Virus record (IMG/VR): IMGVR_UViG_3300017613_000031
Span: 1-43,585 of that record
Direction: 5' to 3' (one strand)
From: a virus
DNA: 43,585 nt
Shown: in pieces, positions 38,299 through 43,585 of the stretch
Layout of the letters: every line of letters starts with the position of its first letter
How positions within the stretch are numbered: the stretch's first letter is position 1
The notes under the pieces: generated by a model
The model's input: only the letters and a program-made list of their open reading frames with translations
The model's database searches: none
What the model was told of the DNA's origin: nothing
Program-made: the position numbers and the translations under genes

Positions 38299-38550
38299 TT
38301 AGATGTAAATTGAATAAACACCAGTAGCAGTGAAGCCTGTTTGTATAAAGGCCTCTACTTGTGCTGTAACAAACTGGTTATCAGCAAAAGCAACAGTGAG
38401 AGTAGTTCCCTTGGATTGGAAAGCTACATCACCAGCTACAGATACATAGAAACCAATACACGTCCCAGTGGGGGTTTGGTTCCCACCAGAAACATCTACT
38501 GCTTCCCAGTGTGGGGCTACTCCATGCTCAGTCTGTGCGTAATTTGACAT
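38299..38550 (-). CDS. Small structural protein, spike-base-like (83 aa)
   Basis: The pattern TGTCIGFYVSVAGDVAFQSKGTTLTVAFADNQFVTAQVEAFIQTGFTATGVYSIY resembles the small 'spike base' proteins known from the Rhodobacter gene transfer agent (RCAP_Rcc01079 family), with the 'GFYVGxAGDV' turn. In the gene transfer agent these form the base of head spikes. Here it lies between portal and the large adhesin, so it could anchor that adhesin to the head. Family by eye; role by analogy. Confidence 0.68.
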   Translation of the reverse strand: MSNYAQTEHGVAPHWEAVDVSGGNQTPTGTCIGFYVSVAGDVAFQSKGTTLTVAFADNQFVTAQVEAFIQTGFTATGVYSIYI

Positions 38551-38560
38551 ATTTCTTCAC

Positions 38561-39979
38561 CTAAACTTTTGTGGGTTTAGTATTGTTGTTACTACTATCA
38601 CCCGGTTTTCTATTTCCAACGCTATCTCCAGCGTCACTGTCAGATTCTTCCTCAGGTATCTCTACAACCAAGTCTGGGTCGTACTCTAGCTCTGCTATGT
38701 CCATAAGGTCTTTGATAACCTCAGGGTGAGTTGACACATCAATACCTGCACCATTAAGGTTACGTAGGAATGTTGCAATCTCACGGAGATCATGGGGTGC
38801 TACATCACCAGCTACGATCTTAGGCATCTTGTCGTAGTTAAGTCCATTAAGTTCCCACAGACGCTCTACCAGTTGCTTGTTAAGTACGTCTACAACAGCT
38901 TGGATGTAGCTCTCAAGAGCACGTAGGAACAGGTCAGTCTTGGACTTAGAGAGGGCATAGGAGCCACCTGAGGAGCCTAATAACAAGAACTCAGATAGGA
39001 CTGAACGAGCAATATCATGTTGGTAACGCTTGACGACAGGATCAATATCAATATTACGTTTACCGTTTGATGCCATAAGTTCAACGTCAACCAAACGTGT
39101 GGTTGTAGGAGCACCATCCTTGTCTGGGTAAGTATCTGACGGAAGAATGATGTAGCCTTGTTCATTAAACTTAACGTCACGAAGGATTTCCTTCAGACTA
39201 GAGACAAAACTAGCTTGTGCAGCAGAAGCATCCCCTGAAAGGTACTCTGAGGGAATACGACCAACGGGAATACCAGCTAATTCACGTTCAATAGCTATAG
39301 CTTCGATAGCTTGTATGTTGTTCAGGTACTCATAGCTAGTATAGGCATTACGAAGGATAGAACGACCAGAAGGGTCACCATTTAGGGTAGTTGTACGATA
39401 ATACAGTGATTTAGTGGCTGGAATGTAGTTTTTACCATTAAAACCACCAATTCCTTGCTCAATACCAAGAATATCACCAGTTTTCTGGTCAACATCGAAC
39501 CTATTGATGGTCCAAGGTGCTCTAGCAGCAATCTTACGGACACCAATACGCCCATCTGTGTGCTTAGAACGCTTCTTATCTGAGGCCTCTTTAGGGCCAA
39601 CTCTACGTTTGTAGACTACTTCACCCCAGTAGAAACCATATGACAGATACGACAAAGCCTCAGAGATATGGTCATCTAGTGTGTGATCCATGTCATCCAA
39701 GACGCTTTTAACGAAGTCAGCTTCTTTTTGGGCCTCAGGGCTATCATCAGAGGGCTTAACCAGCATATCAACATCACGAAGGATTTGTTCTACTGAGTAC
39801 ATGACAGCACCAATGGTACTATCGTTCTCTCTCATCTCACGGTATTTACGAACTGCCTTGTTACCACGCAACTCAGGTAGAAACTCATCAGCCCGAATAG
39901 AGCCATTCTTTGTGTTAGCACCAGCTACGCCTAGTGTAGACTTAGCTTGTGACTCTGAGAGTTTCTTATTCGTTGACAT
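38561..39979 (-). CDS. Portal protein (DUF935 / Mu gp29-like)
   Basis: 472 aa. Segments RKYREMRENDSTIGAVMYSVEQILRDVDMLVKP, SYGFYWGEVVYKRRVG, NGKNYIPATKSLYYRTTTLNGDPSGRSILRNAY and SKTDLFLRALESYIQAVVDVLNKQLV are typical of Mu gp29/DUF935-type portals. The C terminus is acidic and Ser/Asn rich. The portal forms the ring through which terminase pumps DNA. It lies directly after the large terminase gene. Confidence 0.9.
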   Translation of the reverse strand: MSTNKKLSESQAKSTLGVAGANTKNGSIRADEFLPELRGNKAVRKYREMRENDSTIGAVMYSVEQILRDVDMLVKPSDDSPEAQKEADFVKSVLDDMDHTLDDHISEALSYLSYGFYWGEVVYKRRVGPKEASDKKRSKHTDGRIGVRKIAARAPWTINRFDVDQKTGDILGIEQGIGGFNGKNYIPATKSLYYRTTTLNGDPSGRSILRNAYTSYEYLNNIQAIEAIAIERELAGIPVGRIPSEYLSGDASAAQASFVSSLKEILRDVKFNEQGYIILPSDTYPDKDGAPTTTRLVDVELMASNGKRNIDIDPVVKRYQHDIARSVLSEFLLLGSSGGSYALSKSKTDLFLRALESYIQAVVDVLNKQLVERLWELNGLNYDKMPKIVAGDVAPHDLREIATFLRNLNGAGIDVSTHPEVIKDLMDIAELEYDPDLVVEIPEEESDSDAGDSVGNRKPGDSSNNNTKPTKV

Positions 39980-39997
39980 GACCTGAGGGTTCCTGTG

Positions 39998-41389
39998 TTA
40001 GGATAGACCCTTGCTGCTACTATAAACAAGGGACAGTTGTGGTTTAGCGTAGCCGTTAAGTGAGAGGTCAGTTATTGCCCATACCAGAGCGTCTAATCTA
40101 TCAGGTGAACCAATCGACCCTAGTGGTTCCCATGTTCTCATTTGAGTTTCAAGTTCGTTGAGGTTATTACCGTGTGGGGGGTTTACTACATGCTTAACAA
40201 GACCACGTTCATACAATGCTGATACTGGTTCTGCTCTAGCGTACTTTCCTCTTGAGGCTCTAACTGCCCTGTAAGGAACTGTTTCATCTTCACCATGAAT
40301 GGTAGTCTTAACCATGTCACCGCCTTGGTTAACTTCAGCAACAATACGGTCAGCTTCGTATTCATGGTAGAGCTTAATGGCTTTAGCTGCCCAAGCTTGG
40401 GGCAGTAGTTTATCTGTGTAATCACCTAAGACGTATGCTATGCCATTGACATCAATGCCAGCGACCATAATACCTGTCATGTCACTCTCAGCATTAGCTG
40501 TAACAGCAGGGTCAAGGGCGACAACAATACGGGTAAGGTCAGGTACATCCTCTTGCTTAACTGATGCGCTCTCAAGCATCTCAGTGGTCCATAGAGCACC
40601 TTCAGCCTCTTCTAGCACTTCAGCGTAAAGCTCTTGTCTACCAAGGCGTGTACCTTCATACTGGTCTCTAACAGCCTTCAGGTATGTACCAGCCAAGTTA
40701 GCTGAGTTATCGAAGGTAGAACCAGTAGTAATAACTGTAGTAGGCTCTTTTAGTATCTGACGGATCAGCTTAGTAGGCTTAGGTGTAGTAGTGACCATGA
40801 TGCGAGGGTGTTTCCCTAGACGCATACAGAACTGGAGCATAGACCAAGTGTCCATATCCTTGTTCCAAGCAGCAGTCTCATCGCACCAAGCTAATTCAAA
40901 CTGTGGACCACGTAGACGTTCAGGTTCCTCTGCTGAGAAGAACTGTACTTGAGCACCATTCTCCCAAGTAAGTGACCTCTTAGTGGGCGACCATTCAGGG
41001 AAGCCTAGAGCTTTACCTTTAGTGGTTCTATCACCCTTCCAGCAGACAGAGAGAAAACCAGATTCTCCCTTTACCATAACTCGTTCAATATCTGAGTTAG
41101 TAGAAGCTACAGCAGCAATACGCTTAACACCATTCTTTACGTTCCAGCGTACCCATTCAACTCCAGCACGGGTCTTACCAAAACCACGACCAGCATTAAT
41201 AAACCAAGTGTTCCAGTCAGCACCATCTGGTTGTAGTTGGTTATCTCTAGCCCAGAAGGTCCAGTCATGCTTTAGTTCTTCTAACTTTACTGGTCCTAGT
41301 GTGTCTAATACCTCTTTAGCCTTCTTGGGGGGTAAGTCCCTAAGTGTCTGTGCTGTTATCAGTCTCTTCTTCATCTGTGCTAATACCAA
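39998..41389 (-). CDS. Terminase large subunit
   Basis: 463 aa with both motor and nuclease parts. Walker A GRGFGKT at 67-73, Walker B ending LAWCDET (Asp170, Glu171), and a coupling motif near VTTTPKP. The nuclease domain begins ALDPAVTANAESDMTGI and contains VAEVNQGGDMV and DRLDALVWA with acidic residues for metal binding. The open frame starts at a TTG (41389) inside the small subunit gene; the first ATG is at 41374. The enzyme cuts and packages DNA into the prohead. Confidence 0.93.
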   Translation of the reverse strand: MVLAQMKKRLITAQTLRDLPPKKAKEVLDTLGPVKLEELKHDWTFWARDNQLQPDGADWNTWFINAGRGFGKTRAGVEWVRWNVKNGVKRIAAVASTNSDIERVMVKGESGFLSVCWKGDRTTKGKALGFPEWSPTKRSLTWENGAQVQFFSAEEPERLRGPQFELAWCDETAAWNKDMDTWSMLQFCMRLGKHPRIMVTTTPKPTKLIRQILKEPTTVITTGSTFDNSANLAGTYLKAVRDQYEGTRLGRQELYAEVLEEAEGALWTTEMLESASVKQEDVPDLTRIVVALDPAVTANAESDMTGIMVAGIDVNGIAYVLGDYTDKLLPQAWAAKAIKLYHEYEADRIVAEVNQGGDMVKTTIHGEDETVPYRAVRASRGKYARAEPVSALYERGLVKHVVNPPHGNNLNELETQMRTWEPLGSIGSPDRLDALVWAITDLSLNGYAKPQLSLVYSSSKGLS

Positions 41390-41750
41390 GTAGTGCAGCC
41401 AGTGTGTCTACAGCACTTTCGTCCATGTCAGGGTCTGTATCTTGTTCAACTTCAATGTTAGTCTGAGTAGGCGACCAACCACCTTTAGAGCGTAAGAACA
41501 ACTCTTGTGACTTGAAGTCACCATCCATAGCTTGATCAATAACCTTCTTACCTACAGAGCCATTGATCTTAGCTCTCTCAGCAAAGATGTAGTCACCATA
41601 AATCTTGTACAACGACGACAGAGATTTAGGAGCACCCTGTAAGTGCTGCATACTAGCAATCATATCACGTATGCCAACTCCACCCTCAATACATGTGAGG
41701 ATGTGTTTTTCTACGTTCTTGCTGTAAGGGAGTTTGGGGATACTAGCCAT
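41340..41750 (-). CDS. Terminase small subunit (putative)
   Basis: 136 aa, first gene of the structural operon, overlapping the large terminase gene by about 50 bases. The N-terminal half (VEKHILTCIEGGVGIRDMIASMQ...PKSLSSLYKIYGDYIFAERAKINGSVGKKVIDQAM) has the helical, helix-turn-helix-like look of small terminase subunits that pick phage DNA. The C-terminal third is very acidic (DTDPDMDESAVD, DEEETD). The ribosome site is weak. Identified mainly by place and layout. Confidence 0.75.
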   Translation of the reverse strand: MASIPKLPYSKNVEKHILTCIEGGVGIRDMIASMQHLQGAPKSLSSLYKIYGDYIFAERAKINGSVGKKVIDQAMDGDFKSQELFLRSKGGWSPTQTNIEVEQDTDPDMDESAVDTLAALLGISTDEEETDNSTDT

Positions 41751-42009
41751 GATGTAGTGGGTCTCTTGTTATTATTACCGCGACCATAAAGTGTAGCTTA
41801 ACCTAAAGTGGGTAGTCCGTATCAGCTCTAGAGATTAAACTCTACCAACCTACACTCAGCGGCAAGATCATCAACCCTGTAAATAAACTGTAATTGTTCA
41901 TCTTGGTTGTGTGTAGGTAGGAAGAATCTCTATTTCCCTGAGTAATGGAATAGCGACCATTATAAAGGTATAAGCTCTGTCTCAGTTGTAGATGGGAAAT
42001 TATAGCTAC

Positions 42010-42061
42010 ATACTTTAAGTTTTAACTCTAGATATTTGACTCACTCACTAGTAGTAGAGTT
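42010..42061 (-). repeat. Leader repeat, copy 3b
   Basis: 52 bases, identical to 42075-42126 with a 65-base period. On the - strand it begins AACTCTACTACTAGTGAG and ends AACTTAAAGTAT. AACTCTA and TAGAGTT inside form an inverted repeat. Aligns with 2931-2982. Confidence 0.8.
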
Positions 42062-42074
42062 GATTTCTATAGCT

Positions 42075-42126
42075 ATACTTTAAGTTTTAACTCTAGATAT
42101 TTGACTCACTCACTAGTAGTAGAGTT
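42075..42126 (-). repeat. Leader repeat, copy 3a
   Basis: 52 bases, identical to copy 3b. A further diverged copy lies nearer the promoter at about 42,150-42,205 (- strand ACTTAAAGTTTCTCACTTACAG, then ACCACTAGGAAGTAG), matching 2903-2950 of the replication leader. Confidence 0.8.
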
Positions 42127-42218
42127 CTTATCTTAAGCTATTCTACAGTTCTTTTATCTACTTCCTAGTGGTGTAGTTCAATTCTGTAAGTGAGAAACTT
42201 TAAGTATGTAAAAGCTCT

Positions 42219-42259
42219 TACTTATATATAAGGCACTTTTGAGGGATTTTGCAAGTAAC
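42219..42259 (-). promoter_or_regulatory. Conserved 41-bp phage promoter, copy 3 (structural operon)
   Basis: On the - strand: GTTACTTGCAAAAT, five variable bases, AAAAGTGCCTTATATATAAGTA, the same as copy 2 outside the five-base stretch. -35 TTGCAA and -10 TTATAT are separated by 17 bp. It points leftward to the terminase gene and the whole late operon. Confidence 0.75.
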
Positions 42260-42756
42260 TTTTTTCAACTATTTTACATGTCGTTGATAACTAATGATTC
42301 TTTTTTTCTTGTCGTTTCGGAACTAAAGAGGGTGATTACAACTGTGAGTTGTACAGTAAGTAATTTTTTGTCTTGTAGCATCTTCGATGCGCCGTCCTAC
42401 GGACTATGATTTATAAGTGTAAGATGGCCAAAAGTAATTTTTTGTCTTGGATTTATATGGGTAAACCACCCCCACACCGAATCACCCGCCATGATTCCAA
42501 GGGTCCCACTAGCGGGAATGTCAAGGGGTATCCTGTAAGAATATTCCTTTGTGTGACCTTTGTGCATCACCCTATGTGTTGTGTCTTTTGGGTAACACCT
42601 AGTGAATTTATTGAGTGTTTCCAAAGTATTACTTGACGCAGGATTCGGGCAGGCCCTTACATTAAGCAATGATTCGTTATTCGTTATACTACATAACAAT
42701 TAACCAACCCGCCAGAATACCTAAGCCTAGCAGGTTGATAGTGTTACCTTATATCA
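42260..42756. promoter_or_regulatory. Noncoding control region upstream of promoter copy 3
   Basis: About 500 bases with no strong gene. It contains a perfect palindrome TACAACTGTGAGTTGTA (42337-42353), an 18-base direct repeat AAGTAATTTTTTGTCTTG (42358-42375 and 42432-42449), two small hairpins GCATC/GATGC and GTCC/GGAC (42378-42404), and a tandem ATTCGTT (42672-42685). These could be binding sites or part of a replication or packaging region; nothing decides among them. Confidence 0.4.
42397..42567 (-). CDS. Weak candidate small gene (56 aa)
   Basis: An ATG at 42567 opens 57 codons on the - strand, ending HLTLINHSP. A longer frame to a TTG at 42699 exists. No proper ribosome site is seen and the frame on the opposite strand is also open, so coding is uncertain. 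The sequence around VWGWFTHINP has no family I know. Treat as possible only. Confidence 0.2.
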   Translation of the reverse strand: MHKGHTKEYSYRIPLDIPASGTLGIMAGDSVWGWFTHINPRQKITFGHLTLINHSP

Positions 42757-43524
42757 TTAGGCCATTGCAGCAATCTTCTCTTTAGCCTTGCGCTTAGAAC
42801 CACCATGCGCGACGATAGCAATTGATTTTGCAGCAACACCAGCACCTGAACACAGCTTGCACTTGTCGCAAGTAGTACGTTGACCAGCCTCTGCACTAGC
42901 AGGACATACCACCTCACTGCCCTTCACTACGTCCACTAGGTCGCTTATGACTCTGAAGGTACGCTCACCCCTATGCCATGCAGCTTGCGCTTGTGTGGCC
43001 GTGTCTGCGCTTGTCATAAGGTTATCAGGCATGGGATTGACCTTGCCATGCGTATATCCAGTATGCCCAGCACTGGCAGATAGTAGCGACTCCCATATGT
43101 AAGAAGGCGCATAAGCTGGATCGCCATAAGTCCCTAATCTAACCTTGAGTCCTAGTGCAAAGGCCCGTATAGCCTCATGCCCTTCTATCCGCTTGTATGC
43201 GCCTTTCTTATAGGCCTTCCACTTGCCTAGGGGTGCATGGCATAGCGTGACATAACATGTCCTATCCTTGGCGGTTCCTGTATCCCCCTTGTGAGGCGTT
43301 CCCATATGGGGGCAATCCCCACAAACCGCCTTATCTTGTCCAGTCCGACTCGCTGTTATGGGGTCGACATCAACTAACAGGATAAATGTTTGCACCATAT
43401 CGCCCGTTTTGGCGTTTTTACTCGATACACCAGATCCGACTCCCCTCTGAGCTAGTACTACAATGGGATTCCCGTCGTAAGAACTCGGGCCTTCGTATAG
43501 GATTACAGTTTCATATTTCGCCAT
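42757..43524 (-). CDS. Cysteine-rich phage protein, DUF7227-like (255 aa)
   Basis: The pattern VILYEGPSSYDGNPIVVLAQRGVGSG, NAKTGDMVQTFIL, CGDCPH (Cys68, Cys71, His73), RTCYVTL (Cys90) and a C-terminal CPASAEAGQRTTCDKCKLC matches a family of ~250-aa phage proteins of unknown function that I know as DUF7227. The eight or so Cys suggest one or two metal sites. Starts at ATG 43524 behind AAAAGGGAG. It is alone on the - strand upstream of the late promoter and diverges from the first + gene if the genome closes into a circle. No function assigned. Confidence 0.75.
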   Translation of the reverse strand: MAKYETVILYEGPSSYDGNPIVVLAQRGVGSGVSSKNAKTGDMVQTFILLVDVDPITASRTGQDKAVCGDCPHMGTPHKGDTGTAKDRTCYVTLCHAPLGKWKAYKKGAYKRIEGHEAIRAFALGLKVRLGTYGDPAYAPSYIWESLLSASAGHTGYTHGKVNPMPDNLMTSADTATQAQAAWHRGERTFRVISDLVDVVKGSEVVCPASAEAGQRTTCDKCKLCSGAGVAAKSIAIVAHGGSKRKAKEKIAAMA

Positions 43525-43585
43525 TAGATTGACTCCCTTTTCACGTATAGCATGGTCCGAATCCCGTTAGGGCTTGTTTCAATTA

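Larger units (their letters stand above)
41751..42218 (-). promoter_or_regulatory. Long untranslated leader of the structural operon
   Basis: About 470 bases between promoter copy 3 and the small terminase gene with no convincing long gene. It holds two exact-length 52-base repeats plus a third weaker copy. A broken-looking small frame lies at 41,828-41,960: ATG at 41960 gives 20 codons, and the next frame over, ending at 41,828, continues with FIYRVDDLAAECRLVEF. Several inverted repeats (AACTCTA/TAGAGTT) could fold in the RNA. Confidence 0.55.

Noticed and set aside
17520-41750. Attachment site or integrase
   Set aside because: No recombinase gene, repressor or tRNA-like end was seen on either strand.
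42001-42130. CRISPR-like array
   Set aside because: Only two exact 52-base units with a 13-base gap, in a promoter leader, and matched by another leader; no spacers or cas genes.
42378-42404. GCATC/GATGC and GTCC/GGAC hairpins as a terminator for the right-end gene
   Set aside because: No T-run follows in the direction of that transcript, so a rho-independent terminator cannot be supported.

Overview
The window looks like a complete or near-complete genome of a tailed double-stranded DNA phage with a long non-contractile tail (siphovirus type), about 43.6 kb. The replication genes are of T7 type. The likely host is a marine alphaproteobacterium, probably a Roseobacter/Rhodobacterales relative. 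This host guess is inference, based on the mix of class II (B12-dependent) ribonucleotide reductase, ThyX, MazG, PhoH, a DUF1127 protein and a small protein resembling the Rhodobacter 'spike base' family. I saw no integrase, repressor, tRNA, CRISPR or insertion sequence, so a lytic lifestyle is likely.

Layout. (1) 1-2.85 kb, + strand: small early genes behind two copies of a TTGACA promoter/leader, a SleB-type cell wall hydrolase and a sigma-factor-like gene. (2) 2.85-10.1 kb, + strand: T7-like replication block (primase-helicase, family A DNA polymerase, ssDNA-binding protein, 5'-3' exonuclease, endonuclease I resolvase), then a metallophosphoesterase, a DNA methyltransferase and MazG. (3) 10.1-16.9 kb, + strand: DUF1127, class II ribonucleotide reductase, PhoH, ThyX, a GC-richer patch of repeat-built small genes, DUF3310, and two secreted proteins, one of them a ClpP-like serine hydrolase. 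(4) A bidirectional terminator near 16.95 kb separates this convergent half from the late half. (5) 17.0-41.75 kb, - strand, read right to left: terminase, portal, adhesion-like structural proteins, protease, scaffold, capsid, head-tail joining, tail tube, tail chaperone with a -1 frameshift, tape measure, tail tip, fibres, and a lysis cassette (M15 endolysin, holin-like proteins, a spanin-like lipoprotein). (6) 41.75-42.76 kb: a 1 kb mostly noncoding control region. (7) 42.76-43.5 kb: a cysteine-rich DUF7227-like gene on the - strand.

How it works together. A conserved 41-bp promoter (TTGCAA, 17 bp, TTATAA/TTATAT) occurs three times: before the primase operon, before the SSB operon, and, inverted, before the whole structural operon. 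The first and third are followed by related repeated leader sequences in the same orientation relative to transcription, so replication and morphogenesis appear to be co-regulated. Because no phage RNA polymerase gene is present, the host polymerase, perhaps redirected by the phage sigma-like protein, probably transcribes everything. Nucleotide-metabolism genes would supply dNTPs for the T7-like replisome.

The signals most worth following are the three-copy promoter/leader regulon, the tail chaperone frameshift, a carbohydrate-binding-like domain set into a structural protein, a 78-bp tandem-repeat leucine-rich adhesin in the late operon, and the secreted ClpP-like protein.
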